DNA of 40,905 nucleotides from Bacteroidota bacterium (lineage in GTDB: Bacteria > Bacteroidota > Ignavibacteria > Kryptoniales > JAKASW01), in NCBI GenBank assembly GCA_021818875.1, contig JAKASW010000005.1, positions 1-40,905 of the forward strand, read 5' to 3'. Under the pieces are notes generated by a model that saw only the letters and a list, made by a program, of their open reading frames with translations, was not told the DNA's origin and ran no database searches. Within the stretch, counting starts at the first letter, position 1; each line of letters opens with the position of its first letter. Shown here piece by piece: positions 1 to 10,114 of this stretch. The position numbers and the translations under genes are program-made.

Positions 1-61
1 TCTTTCGAAAAAGAGAGGGGAGAAAGGGGTGAGTTCGACTGGCAAAGCCATCTTCACATCA

Positions 62-80
62 CCACTGCCATAGGCAGTGG
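62..80. repeat. Perfect 8-bp inverted repeat, 3-nt loop, just downstream of the 952-aa ORF
   Basis: CCACTGCC-ATA-GGCAGTGG; no T-run on either side, so not a canonical terminator. Confidence 0.5.
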
Positions 81-94
81 GTTTCTGCCGCTAA

Positions 95-2953
95 CTAAAA
101 GTCCCATCCGAAGAAGAACTGCGTGAACAAACCATGTTCAAGGTTTTGGAAATTGTTCTCGATCCTTTTCCCCATATCAAATCTGAGCACGAGAACTCCA
201 CCTAAATCATAGCGCAGCCCTGCGCCGAAATCTCCGAGAGTCGAAGTGTACACTTCATCCCATGCCGCACCTGCGTCGAAGTAGACAGCTCCGCGGATCG
301 CAGTAAACAGCAGCCCGCCGAACGGAAGTCTTATATCGAGCGCGTCGATTACCGGAAATCTGAGCTCCTCGCTTGCAATCCAGAGCTTTTTTCCCCTTAT
401 GCTCCAGAGCGGCCAGCCCCGCAGGTCCCAACTGCCGCCCATGAAAAATCTTCTCGCTTGCACGCCCTGGTTGTATAGGATAGCTTCGCGTGTTGCAAAA
501 GTCACCGTCTGACTAATTCTAAAATAACGCCTGTAATCAATAATGAACGTGAGGTAGTCAACCGACCCATATTCCACGTCGGTAGTGTAAGCGAGACTCA
601 GCATCATCCTGTGCCCGTCGATTGGACCTGTTGGCCCCCAGAGTGAGTTGTCCTCGACGTAAGCTATTGAATTTGAGAAGAGCAGGGATGTTTGCTCTCC
701 TATTCCGTAATATAGGTATTTGTATGTGCTGGCCAGACTTGTACTCGCCTCTATTCTGCTGAACCTTGAAAGTGGATAACTTATTGTGAAATAGCCTCCG
801 TAAGATCTTTCGTAGAAATATATGTCGGGATCGGTCAGGTCGTAATCTCTTCCTGCAAGGTTGAAAAGTCCATAGCCGTAGTTCAGCCTGTGTGTCATGG
901 AGATCTTTGAAATCGCGACGTTGAAGCTCTTGAGAATCTCACTCTGAGTCTGCGCAGTATTGAACAGCAGGAAGTCATACTCGTCGTTTCCCAGCATGTC
1001 GCTGAGTGCCATAATAGCGCCGCCTGCGGTTCCGAAGATGGGATTGGTTGAAACCTCACTCTCAGCAATGTCGACGCTGTACCTTGGCACGTACGGTCCT
1101 GCAGAACGAATCCCTTTCACTGAATATTGCTCGGCGTGCCATGATGTATCGTAGTCGCTTATCCCGTAACGGTACTTACCGACAGAGGTGTCGATTCTCG
1201 CATTAATACTGTCGAGCATCCTGATCTGGAAACTGTAGTGCTCAAATGCACTGAAAAGCAAAGCAGATGAATCTGTCCAGGATGGGTTGAACGCCGCTGT
1301 GACAAAATCAGTGAGCCTGTACGAAGTGACGGAATCCGGCATCAACTCAGAGGCAAGATTAAGGGGCATTACGTAGAGATTCTGTCCTCCACCGACGTTC
1401 CCAACATAGGCGATTTCTTTCCCATCCGGAGACCATATCGGCGAGTAATCTGATTCCCGCCCTTTCGTAAGGTAGAACATGCGTTCGTTTCTTAGATCGA
1501 GCAAGAAGAGATTGTAATAACCATCACCGCCGTATTCCGTTCTGTCGGAAGAGAAGACTATCCAGTTGCCATCGGGCGACCAGGATGGGTCTCTATCATC
1601 GTAAGAACCTCTCGTCAGTTGCTGCAGCTTGCCTGACTTCAAATCATAAGTGTAAATATTGTAGTAGCCGGCCATCGTGGCCGCCGAAAGAGCGATCCTG
1701 TTTCCGTCTGGAGAAAATGAAAGAGAGCCTATCCCGGTTATTCCCTCGATCCTTATGTTGGACAAAATCTTTTTCCCTTTCACGTCGTAAAGATGCAGGA
1801 CGTCCGTCTCGCCGCTCTTCGAGACGAAGGCAAGAATGCCATTCTTTGATATCGCCATTCTGTCGGAAGGAAGATTGAACGATTCGAACTCGTTTGTTCG
1901 CTCTCCTCTAACCATCACCGCAGGTTTGCCCAGCGTGTCGAGTCGTTGACCATAGACATCCGTATAACCATCATGGTTCCCTATAAAATAGACAAAACTC
2001 TTCCCGTCTTTTGATCTGAAGAATATCGGCGAGTCATTAAAGCCTTTGGAACAGATGTCCCTGGTTACATGCGACGGGAAATCATGGTTCTTCATCAACG
2101 GGAAATATTTTTTCTGAAGATGGTAGATCCAGACTTTGTCGAATTCCCTGTAGTCCATTCCCAGGGTCATTTTGAAATCGTCATCGAAAGTAGGCGCTTT
2201 CCACATGTTCTGCATGAGCAATAGAAGCTTGTCATCACCATAGTGCTTCGAGATGAACCGTAGAATGTCCTCTCCTTCTTTGTACATCAAGAAGGTACCG
2301 TATATTTCCGGCATATTCGTCAAGGGTACAAGATAGCCACTGAGGACCGCATCGCGCATCACCATATCAGCCTGGTCGTCCCATCCCATCGACCAGTACT
2401 CTGCGAGACCTTCGGAAAACCAGAGTGGAAAGCTACGGTCCGTGCTCTCCCGGTGGTCGTGGAGAACTCGATAAAGTATCGCCGCTTCGAAAACGTGGAT
2501 CAACTCGTGCCTTATAACGTGCCTCATTTCGTGTAACGAGCCGCCATACGGAATCACAACTCTTCCTTTCACATACTCAAAGAAACCTCCGACGCCCGGG
2601 GGAATAAATCCCGGGAGAGTATTGGTCTGCTCGAAATAAAGGTGGGATGAGTAAAGTATCAAAGGGATGCGATGAGTTATGTTAATGTCGAACTTGTTTT
2701 CGAGATAATGATACCCTTTCTCGGCAATCTCTGCACCCTGGTTTGCCAGCTCACTCATTTGCGGATAGAAATAGATCTCGAAATGGCGGGTCTTCAGAAT
2801 TTCCCACTTGAAGTTTGTGTACTGAACTTTGTTCTGGCCAAAGTTGTAGAACTGGGCATAAGACGAAGAAGCGATCAGTAAAAGAAGAAATATTGCGCGT
2901 AGAAGGTTGTTCACTGGCAAGACAAAAATGGAGAAATGACAGGACTTCCGCAA
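95..2953 (-). CDS. Secreted/outer-membrane fusion: peptidase MA-like gluzincin, TolB/PD40 beta-propeller, Omp85/BamA-like C-terminal barrel
   Basis: Signal peptide; HELIH plus downstream WFSEGLAEYW; repeated SPDGxxIxF/Y propeller motifs; GGSWDLRGW and C-terminal FFFGWDF. Confidence 0.85.
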   Translation of the reverse strand: MRKSCHFSIFVLPVNNLLRAIFLLLLIASSSYAQFYNFGQNKVQYTNFKWEILKTRHFEIYFYPQMSELANQGAEIAEKGYHYLENKFDINITHRIPLILYSSHLYFEQTNTLPGFIPPGVGGFFEYVKGRVVIPYGGSLHEMRHVIRHELIHVFEAAILYRVLHDHRESTDRSFPLWFSEGLAEYWSMGWDDQADMVMRDAVLSGYLVPLTNMPEIYGTFLMYKEGEDILRFISKHYGDDKLLLLMQNMWKAPTFDDDFKMTLGMDYREFDKVWIYHLQKKYFPLMKNHDFPSHVTRDICSKGFNDSPIFFRSKDGKSFVYFIGNHDGYTDVYGQRLDTLGKPAVMVRGERTNEFESFNLPSDRMAISKNGILAFVSKSGETDVLHLYDVKGKKILSNIRIEGITGIGSLSFSPDGNRIALSAATMAGYYNIYTYDLKSGKLQQLTRGSYDDRDPSWSPDGNWIVFSSDRTEYGGDGYYNLFLLDLRNERMFYLTKGRESDYSPIWSPDGKEIAYVGNVGGGQNLYVMPLNLASELMPDSVTSYRLTDFVTAAFNPSWTDSSALLFSAFEHYSFQIRMLDSINARIDTSVGKYRYGISDYDTSWHAEQYSVKGIRSAGPYVPRYSVDIAESEVSTNPIFGTAGGAIMALSDMLGNDEYDFLLFNTAQTQSEILKSFNVAISKISMTHRLNYGYGLFNLAGRDYDLTDPDIYFYERSYGGYFTISYPLSRFSRIEASTSLASTYKYLYYGIGEQTSLLFSNSIAYVEDNSLWGPTGPIDGHRMMLSLAYTTDVEYGSVDYLTFIIDYRRYFRISQTVTFATREAILYNQGVQARRFFMGGSWDLRGWPLWSIRGKKLWIASEELRFPVIDALDIRLPFGGLLFTAIRGAVYFDAGAAWDEVYTSTLGDFGAGLRYDLGGVLVLRFDMGKRIENNFQNLEHGLFTQFFFGWDF

Positions 2954-2977
2954 GTCCTTTTGATTAGATTTCCGCCA

Positions 2978-4756
2978 TCACTCCACATACTCTTCGCTGA
3001 TCGTGGTATGGTAGATCCTTTCGAACCTGGTCTTAAGATATTCCACCAAAGCTTTCTTAACATCGTCGGACGAATCGAGCTTCAATAATTGCCTGGCAAA
3101 TTTCCGTGCACTTTTGTAATTCGTGGCCCTTATGATTTTCTTCAATACCGGAAGCGTTGAGACGACCCCGCTGAACTCGTCGAGTCCAAGTCCAAGAAGC
3201 ATCACGGTCGCGAGAGGATTGCCCGCCATCTCACCGCACATCGCAACCTTCACACCGGCGTCGTGCCCTGAGTCGATGATGTGTTTCACGGTCCGTATTA
3301 CCGATGGATGGAATTCATCAAAAACGTTTGCCACCAGATCATTAGTCCTGTCGACGGCAAGCAGGTACTGGGTCAAGTCATTCGTCCCGATGCTGAGGAA
3401 CTTAACATGACTGGCAATCTCCCTGCTCATCAAAGCCGCCGACGGTATTTCAATCATGACTCCCACTTCTATGTCACGGTCGAAAGCGATGCCTTCGGAG
3501 TCGAGAGACGCTTTTGACTCTTCGAGAATGGCGTTCGCCTTGACCACTTCTTCGATAGAAGCTACCATGGGGTACATGATCTTGCTTTTGCCGAACGCGC
3601 TCGCACGCAGGATGGCCCTGAATTGCTCTTTCAGCATGTCGGGGCGGTCCAGCATCATCCTGATACCTCTCCATCCGAGAAACGGGTTCGGCTCATCGTG
3701 GTCTCCAATGAACAATTTGTCACCACCGATATCGAAAGTCCGAAAAACGACGGAGTCGGGGGCCGCTTCCACTACTGCCTTCTTAAACGTCTGAAACTGC
3801 GTCTCCTCATCAGGTATGGAATCCGCGTCGATGATCAAGGGTTCCGTCCGGAAAAGACCGATCCCGTCAGCTCCGTGGGATTTCAGGAGAGGAAGTTCCT
3901 CCAGGAGCTCAAGGTTTGCTTCAACGAATACACGCCGCCCATCGGTAGTAAGCGCGGGCTGGCCAGCCTCAGTTATCAGCTCACTATCGAGCTGATCGCA
4001 CCATTTCTTTTTCTCCTCGTATTTCCTCGCAGTTTCCTCCGATGGATTGATCACGACGACGCCATGGTATCCATCCAGGACCACTTTCATTCCGTCCTCG
4101 ATGTGCTTGGTGATCTCCTTCAAACCAACAACCGCCGGGATGCCGAGAGAGCGAGAGAGGATGGAGGCATGGGATCTCGCCCCGCCAAAATCGCTTGTGT
4201 AACCTAATACTTCATTGCGGCTCAACAGCACTGCGTCAGCAGGAGTCAAATCGCTGGTCACAACGATCGACTTCCCGTCGAATTTCGACTTCAACTTTGC
4301 TTCGGTCAGATTGCGCAGGATCCGGTTCTTCACATCTTCTATCTCGTATGCACGCTGCCTGAAAAGCTCGTTATCGCTCTTCCTTAACTGGTCGGCTTGC
4401 TTCGAGAATTCATCCGAGACAATAAACTCGACATTCTTCTTTTCACCATCGATTCGCTTCTTGACGCCGCTAAAGAAAATGGGATCCGAAATCATGAGGA
4501 GCTGGGCTTCAAAGATGCCTGCCTTCTCGCTCCCCAGTTTATCGACTGCGGTGCGATAGATTTTTTGAAGCTCATAAGCGGATCGGTCGATAGATTTCTG
4601 AAGTCTCTCCATCTCCTGAGAGGGCTCAGCGACCTTTTCTTCTACCACGACGCCATGTTTCTTCAAGATCACAGCTGTGCCGATTGCGATGCCCGGTGAA
4701 GCGCCGATCCCCCTCAGCACAATTTCTTTCCGTTCCTGTACCTTGTCAGGGTTCAT
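2978..4756 (-). CDS. ptsI: Phosphoenolpyruvate-protein phosphotransferase (PTS enzyme I)
   Basis: GGARSHASILSRSLGIPAVVG phosphohistidine region, GIGLFRTE, MIEIPSAAL, FLSIGTNDLTQY. Start placed at ATG 4756 (MNPDKVQ), overlapping the HPr stop; the 625-aa ORF is N-terminally over-extended. Confidence 0.95.
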   Translation of the reverse strand: MNPDKVQERKEIVLRGIGASPGIAIGTAVILKKHGVVVEEKVAEPSQEMERLQKSIDRSAYELQKIYRTAVDKLGSEKAGIFEAQLLMISDPIFFSGVKKRIDGEKKNVEFIVSDEFSKQADQLRKSDNELFRQRAYEIEDVKNRILRNLTEAKLKSKFDGKSIVVTSDLTPADAVLLSRNEVLGYTSDFGGARSHASILSRSLGIPAVVGLKEITKHIEDGMKVVLDGYHGVVVINPSEETARKYEEKKKWCDQLDSELITEAGQPALTTDGRRVFVEANLELLEELPLLKSHGADGIGLFRTEPLIIDADSIPDEETQFQTFKKAVVEAAPDSVVFRTFDIGGDKLFIGDHDEPNPFLGWRGIRMMLDRPDMLKEQFRAILRASAFGKSKIMYPMVASIEEVVKANAILEESKASLDSEGIAFDRDIEVGVMIEIPSAALMSREIASHVKFLSIGTNDLTQYLLAVDRTNDLVANVFDEFHPSVIRTVKHIIDSGHDAGVKVAMCGEMAGNPLATVMLLGLGLDEFSGVVSTLPVLKKIIRATNYKSARKFARQLLKLDSSDDVKKALVEYLKTRFERIYHTTISEEYVE

Positions 4757-5012
4757 CGAAGCCCCTGTCAAAAAAATCGGCCAGAGCCGCGAGCGCTTCC
4801 TTCTCGTCTTCTCCTTCGCATAAAAGAAGTATTCTAGCCCCTTCCTCCGCAGCAAGTGTCATCACGCCAATTATGCTCTTCCCGTTGACACGGTACCCAT
4901 CCCTCTCGAGAAAGATCTCCGATTTGAATTTCGCGGCAAGTTTCACCAATGATGCCGCAGGCCGGGTATGCAGTCCGAGTCGGTTTTTCACGACCACTTC
5001 CTGTTCAACCAT
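4746..5012 (-). CDS. ptsH: HPr family phosphocarrier protein
   Basis: GLHTRPA active-site His motif and NGKSIIGVMTLA Ser46-like motif; ATG at 5012. Confidence 0.93.
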   Translation of the reverse strand: MVEQEVVVKNRLGLHTRPAASLVKLAAKFKSEIFLERDGYRVNGKSIIGVMTLAAEEGARILLLCEGEDEKEALAALADFFDRGFDEP

Positions 5013-5017
5013 CAAGC

Positions 5018-5998
5018 TTAATATCTTCTTCTGATAAGTGAGCCGGCAAGATCGATAAGGGCATCTTTCCCTTCTCCGTTCTTCAGCTTCTCCAGGTTGG
5101 ACAAAGCACGTCCAGTATATTCCTCCACTTCCTTTTTCCCTTCTTCGAAGATGCCTGCCTTATGATAGGCATCTCGGACCGCCGTCACGTCGTCCTCCGT
5201 GACCGAGGCTGCGCTGTACACAGTGTCTACGACTTCGAATTTCTTAGAGTCCATGTATTGTCGCCCTTTCACATAAAGAAAGTTCTTTTTCTTCTCCATT
5301 ATGTCAAGCCCGCGTGGCTTCCCAAATCTTTCTGTATCTCCATCAAGGTCAAGCATGTCATCGAGTATTTGAAATGCGATTCCGATATTGAGTCCGAAAT
5401 TTCCGAGGATAACGATATCTCCTTCTGTTCCTCCCCCGAGAACCGCACCAATCTCTCCGGCAGCCTTCAGCAACGCGCCGGTCTTCAAAGAAATCATTCT
5501 AATATAATCCTGCATCGATGGACATTTCATCTTCGCGAGGTTTTCGTCAAGAGCCTGCCCGTCACACACCTGCTTGACCCCCTCGTTGAAAATCCGCAGA
5601 CTCTCGTGAAGATGCGCACCGCTGCCAATTTCAAGATTCTTGTACGCAAGCGCCATCATCTGGTCACCGACCAGGATAGCAGTATTCACGCCGCTTGCGA
5701 CGTGCACGGTAGTTTTCCCGCGTCGCGTATCGGCATTATCCATGATGTCATCATGGACCAGTGTAAAATTATGCAGAATTTCTATCGCTACCGAGGCCCG
5801 CATCACATCCTCATTGAACGCTCCGACGGCTTCGGACGCGTAAATGGTTAAGAGCGGGCGGACTCTCTTGCCTCCCATTGCAAACACGTAGCCAATATGC
5901 TCTCTCAGCGGCGAGTCCCCCAACATTCCGAGAGACTTCTGAAGTGCAACCTCTATCGACTTTCGGTACCGTTCAGATGATTCACTGAACCTGCTCAA
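5018..5998 (-). CDS. Polyprenyl (farnesyl/geranylgeranyl-type) diphosphate synthase
   Basis: GGKRVRP, LVHDDIMDNADTRRG (first Asp-rich motif), FQILDDMLDLDGD (second). Confidence 0.93.
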   Translation of the reverse strand: MSRFSESSERYRKSIEVALQKSLGMLGDSPLREHIGYVFAMGGKRVRPLLTIYASEAVGAFNEDVMRASVAIEILHNFTLVHDDIMDNADTRRGKTTVHVASGVNTAILVGDQMMALAYKNLEIGSGAHLHESLRIFNEGVKQVCDGQALDENLAKMKCPSMQDYIRMISLKTGALLKAAGEIGAVLGGGTEGDIVILGNFGLNIGIAFQILDDMLDLDGDTERFGKPRGLDIMEKKKNFLYVKGRQYMDSKKFEVVDTVYSAASVTEDDVTAVRDAYHKAGIFEEGKKEVEEYTGRALSNLEKLKNGEGKDALIDLAGSLIRRRY

Positions 5999-7098
5999 GT
6001 GTGAACCCTTTCCATTTCGGCATTCTTCAGGGCGTTCAAGTTCCTGCTTCCCGTGAGAAACATGATTCCCTTGAGTTCTTCAACCCAATAGTCGAACTCC
6101 TTCATCAATCCGTCAATTCCACTTTCATTGAAAGCTCTCAGGAATGGTTGAGCCGCTGCACATAGATCGGCACCCATAGCCATCGACTTAGCCACATCAA
6201 TTCCGTCACGAATTCCACCGGAGGAAATCAACTTGATTTTCTTTCGGCTCTTAAGGGCATTAACTCGCACCAAAGCTTCCGCGGTCGGAATCCCCCAGTT
6301 CCGAAATTTCTCGCCGACGCGTCTGTCATCACGTCTGAAAGTTTCGATAGCCGCCCAACTGGTTCCACCCGAGCCCGACACGTCAATCGCGGACACACCG
6401 GTTTCGATCAATCGGCTTGCAACCTTCGGTCCAATTCCAGCACCCGTCTCCTTGACCACTACAGGAATCTCTAATGTTCCGACAAGTTTGGAGATCCCGC
6501 TAAGGACACCGCGAAAATCCCTATCTCCTTCCGGCTGAATAAATTCCTGGAGCGGATTGAGATGGACGGCAATTGCATCCGCCTGTACCATATCGACGAT
6601 TTGCCGGATCTTCTTAAGTACAAAACCGTCAGCAACTTGAGCAGCACCGATATTGCCCATCACGAAAATATCTTTTGAAATCTTGCGTACCACTTTGAAC
6701 GACTCTAAGTAATCGTCGTTGTCGAGTGCCTGTCTCTGGCTGCCGACTCCCATACCGATACTTTTCTGTTTACAAAGTTGTGCCATCGCAGAGTTGATCT
6801 TTCGCGCCCGGTCGAAGCCTCCGGTCATGGAAGAGACAAATATCGGTGCGGAAAATTCGTGCGTAAAAAATTTGACCGTCGTGTTAATCTCACCGAAGTT
6901 TAATTCGGGAAGTGCACAATGCAAGAACTCGTACCGGTCGAACCCGGATGATTTCTGATAATCCACCTCCTCGTGGAGGACTATGTCCACATGACTCGAT
7001 TTTCTATTCGATATTTTATCCATGCCCGAGGACATTGAACCTTGATAATTACCTCCGTCCGTGAGGGTTTTGCCGCGTGGTGATTTGGCGCTCGACAT
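5995..7098 (-). CDS. fni: Type 2 isopentenyl-diphosphate delta-isomerase
   Basis: APIFVSSMTGG, VGSQRQAL, VKETGAGI, DVSGSGGTSW, SSGGIRDGIDVAKSMAMGADL FMN-binding region. Confidence 0.93.
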   Translation of the reverse strand: MSSAKSPRGKTLTDGGNYQGSMSSGMDKISNRKSSHVDIVLHEEVDYQKSSGFDRYEFLHCALPELNFGEINTTVKFFTHEFSAPIFVSSMTGGFDRARKINSAMAQLCKQKSIGMGVGSQRQALDNDDYLESFKVVRKISKDIFVMGNIGAAQVADGFVLKKIRQIVDMVQADAIAVHLNPLQEFIQPEGDRDFRGVLSGISKLVGTLEIPVVVKETGAGIGPKVASRLIETGVSAIDVSGSGGTSWAAIETFRRDDRRVGEKFRNWGIPTAEALVRVNALKSRKKIKLISSGGIRDGIDVAKSMAMGADLCAAAQPFLRAFNESGIDGLMKEFDYWVEELKGIMFLTGSRNLNALKNAEMERVHT

Positions 7099-7251
7099 GT
7101 GTATAAAAAAATAGCCCTGCAGGCGTAAATAAACAAGGTTTAGAGAGACAAACGGGGTAACCGCCAGGCGATGATAACCGAGATCATAAATGAAGCCCTT
7201 GTACCGGTTGGGCAGAATGTGTTCCGACGGGATTCAACTTTGTGACCAACT

Positions 7252-7276
7252 CTGAGACACTCCGCGAGTCTCTCAG
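7252..7276. repeat. Stem-loop: 10 paired bases with one internal C-C mismatch, downstream of the cyclase gene
   Basis: CTGAGA-C-ACTC-CGC-GAGT-C-TCTCAG; no U-tract. Confidence 0.45.
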
Positions 7277-7293
7277 CGATTATAACCCCGTCT

Positions 7294-9495
7294 CTACTTG
7301 GTCTCCATCACAAACACCCCATCCCAATCAGTGGGTGGAGGCTCAACTTCGAAGAGGCGGCTCCTATCCAAATACATCTTGGACGGATAATCGTTCGGAT
7401 CAATCGCCAGCGCCTTCTCAAAAAGGTCTGCGGCCATCCCCCATTCACGGCTGCGATACTTCGATAGTCCAGCGAAGTAAAGTTCGACCACTTTCTTCAT
7501 ATCATCGGACATTGAATCGGTGCGTTCGGACAAAAGCTCGTATATTGTCACTGGTCTCGTCCTTCCCTTTACTGTGATAAGATCCAGCTCGCGTGCAAAT
7601 ATCCGGTCCTTGACCTGCTCGTAAGTGTGCTCGCTCAAAAGGATCTGCGTCCTGTAAATCTTGTTGGCCCCCTCAAGTCTCGATGCGAGATTGACATTGT
7701 CTCCGATAACCGTGTAATCGAACCGCTCTTTTCCACCTACGTTACCCACGATCATCTCACCCGAATTTATACCGACCCTAAAATTCAGGGTCGGTCTATT
7801 CTCCGCCTTCCATTTCTCGTTCAACTCCTTCAATCTTTTCGTCATTTCGATTGCAGTCCGACATGCCCGGTAAGCGTGATCCTTCAGCTCCAGCGGCGCC
7901 CCCCAGAATGCGATTATAGCGTCGCCAATATATTTGTCCAACGTGCCGGCTTGATTGAATACGACTTCGGTCATTGAAGTAAGGTATTCGTTTAGGTGTG
8001 CAACGAGATCATCCGGTGAAAGGCTTTCGCTGACTCCTGTAAAGTTTGCGATGTCAGAGAATAACACAGTAAGGATTTTTCTTTCTCCGCCGAGCTTTAC
8101 CAGACCTGGATCGCCTACCAGCGTTTCAACCACGGACGGATCGACATAGCGGCTGAATATCGATTTTATCGCCGCCTTCTGCTTTCGCTCCGAGACGTAC
8201 TCGTGGACAACAGACGAAACATACGTGAGTGAAAAAGCGAATATCGGATAGATTATATCGAGGACGAGCCGTTCTTTAACAAAAAGAAAGAATGCTGCTT
8301 CATAGGAAAAAGCAATTACGACGGCGGTCGCAACCAGGGGGACCACGATGACGAGAAACAGTCTCGACCGTTTGGCAGACTTGAAGAGAGTCGAGCTAAT
8401 CGCTATAAGAAGACTACCGATAAACATCTCAATGAAAACCGACGCGGCGCTCGGTCGCGTGAGAAAGTCCCGATCAAGTACGGTTTCGATGGCACTTGCA
8501 TGGATCTGCACGCCATAAGCAAGGTTGTGGCTTTCGGAGGACCTGTCGGAAGAAAAAGGTATCGGTTTAAGGTCAGCGGATTCTGGATAAAGAGCGCCGA
8601 CAAGTACAACCTTGTTCTTGAAGACTCCCGCTTTCTTCAAATCGTAGTAATCATTTATTTGAACCCCGAATCTTTGTTCGTCGCGGGTCGTAAAGGATGA
8701 GTCGTCGAGGACCTGCCAGATATCGTATGTCGGAATGCTTCCCATCCCGCCGGGATAGTTTATCAACATAGACGACGCATCGTATTTAGGTATGCGCACA
8801 CGACCGAGCTGAAAATATGATCCATGATCCTGTGCCAATGTGTATCCGAGGTGAAGATATTCAGACAACACGGCGAAGCCGAAGGTCGGAACCTTTTTGA
8901 ACTTATCTTGCCCGACCTGAAAAACGTTGTACGGCATATACCTTCTGTAAATACCATCGACATCGTTTCTCACGAGAACAATCCCAAGCAAGCTGTCGTC
9001 TTTTGCGAAGATATTCTGGAAATAATCCTGGCTTCTTAGAATGTTATATCTTCGGGCATAGTCGATATCCGACCTCGCGGCCAGAATCACAGGCTTGTAC
9101 TTCCTGAGAGCAGCACCGAACGCACTGTCTGATGCTTCCGAACGGGACGAGTCATCCATAGTTATGTCGATTCCGACAACCCTGGCGCCTGCTGCAAAGA
9201 GGTTCTTCACCAGTCGGGCGTAGTAGTCACGTGGGAATGGGAAAGTGTGCGGAAGAACCTCGAAAGATTGATCCGTTATTCCGACTATGACTACCTTCGA
9301 GCTATCCTTGATATTGAGTGGACCACGATAGTCGAAACGCTGGTCAATTGTCGTGAGCTCTGCCGTCTTGAGAAAAGGAATATCGAAAGGAATGTTCATA
9401 GAGAGTAGCAGTGCAACAGATGAGGATGCCAGTGCGAAGATCAGCGGCGGAGCCAGCTTCTTCGTCCATGATAATTTGGCGTTGGGCTTCAACAT
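7294..9495 (-). CDS. CHASE2-domain class III adenylate/guanylate cyclase with TPR-like C-terminus
   Basis: N-terminal CHASE2 sensor pattern, TM segments, TVLFSDIANFT, DKYIGDAIIAFWGAP, VGINSGEMIVGNVG, YTVIGDNVNLASRLE. Confidence 0.92.
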   Translation of the reverse strand: MLKPNAKLSWTKKLAPPLIFALASSSVALLLSMNIPFDIPFLKTAELTTIDQRFDYRGPLNIKDSSKVVIVGITDQSFEVLPHTFPFPRDYYARLVKNLFAAGARVVGIDITMDDSSRSEASDSAFGAALRKYKPVILAARSDIDYARRYNILRSQDYFQNIFAKDDSLLGIVLVRNDVDGIYRRYMPYNVFQVGQDKFKKVPTFGFAVLSEYLHLGYTLAQDHGSYFQLGRVRIPKYDASSMLINYPGGMGSIPTYDIWQVLDDSSFTTRDEQRFGVQINDYYDLKKAGVFKNKVVLVGALYPESADLKPIPFSSDRSSESHNLAYGVQIHASAIETVLDRDFLTRPSAASVFIEMFIGSLLIAISSTLFKSAKRSRLFLVIVVPLVATAVVIAFSYEAAFFLFVKERLVLDIIYPIFAFSLTYVSSVVHEYVSERKQKAAIKSIFSRYVDPSVVETLVGDPGLVKLGGERKILTVLFSDIANFTGVSESLSPDDLVAHLNEYLTSMTEVVFNQAGTLDKYIGDAIIAFWGAPLELKDHAYRACRTAIEMTKRLKELNEKWKAENRPTLNFRVGINSGEMIVGNVGGKERFDYTVIGDNVNLASRLEGANKIYRTQILLSEHTYEQVKDRIFARELDLITVKGRTRPVTIYELLSERTDSMSDDMKKVVELYFAGLSKYRSREWGMAADLFEKALAIDPNDYPSKMYLDRSRLFEVEPPPTDWDGVFVMETK

Positions 9496-9580
9496 CGGCT
9501 AAATGTAACGAGCGGGCAGGATAAAAATCCACTGGTCTTCAGATAATGGAGCATAATGACGAGCGCCTTTGTCTCGCATA

Positions 9581-10114
9581 TTATCTGCCGTTGCCCGCAG
9601 AACGGTTTTTGTCCTTGTCGATCATATAGTCGGCAAATAGGTCGTGGATCGTCTTCAGGGTTCCTGTGAAATGGCGACCCTAATGAGTAATGAAGCTAAA
9701 CTTACATTCCTAAATTATGTCGATTCGTTCGTGATAGTTTCCCGTACGGAAGATGACAAGCCCTGGCTTCAACTCTTCGTGTATGCTGGGAGGACCGTCC
9801 GCAAGGGAACCATCGACCACCTCCCTGTGTGAATTCTCGTAAGAATCGATAACGCAAAGGTAGTGGCTCCAGTTGACGAACTGTGACTCAAGTTCATGGC
9901 GGAACCGTGCGGCCGTCTCATGATCTCGAGAAGTAGAGTCGTCAGTAACGGGTGACAACTGTGGCGGTTGCAGGGCAAGAGTGTAAATCGAGGGCAACAT
10001 TTGAGCGGCGTTGCGGAGAAGATGAGCACGATCCACATCTGCACGGTGTTCAATGAGAGAACAAAACCGTTCTGCTCCTCCGACGAACTCAATCACTATT
10101 CTATGCGTAGCCAT
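9581..10114 (-). pseudogene. DUF5063-like protein gene interrupted by two in-frame TAG codons
   Basis: Same-frame translation: ...FVGGAERFCSLIEHRADVDRAHLLRNAAQMLPSIYTLALQPP...YENSHREVVDGSLADGPPSIHEELKPGL...RIDII*ECKFSFITH*GRHFTGTLKTIHDLFADYMIDKDKNRSAGNGR*; TAG at 9710-9712 and 9680-9682, final TAA at 9581-9583. Confidence 0.68.

Noticed and set aside
3623-4207. 194-aa plus-strand ORF
   Set aside because: Antisense to ptsI with no recognisable domain; the ptsI frame explains the coding signal.
5162-5851. 229-aa plus-strand ORF
   Set aside because: Antisense to the polyprenyl synthase; no family signature.
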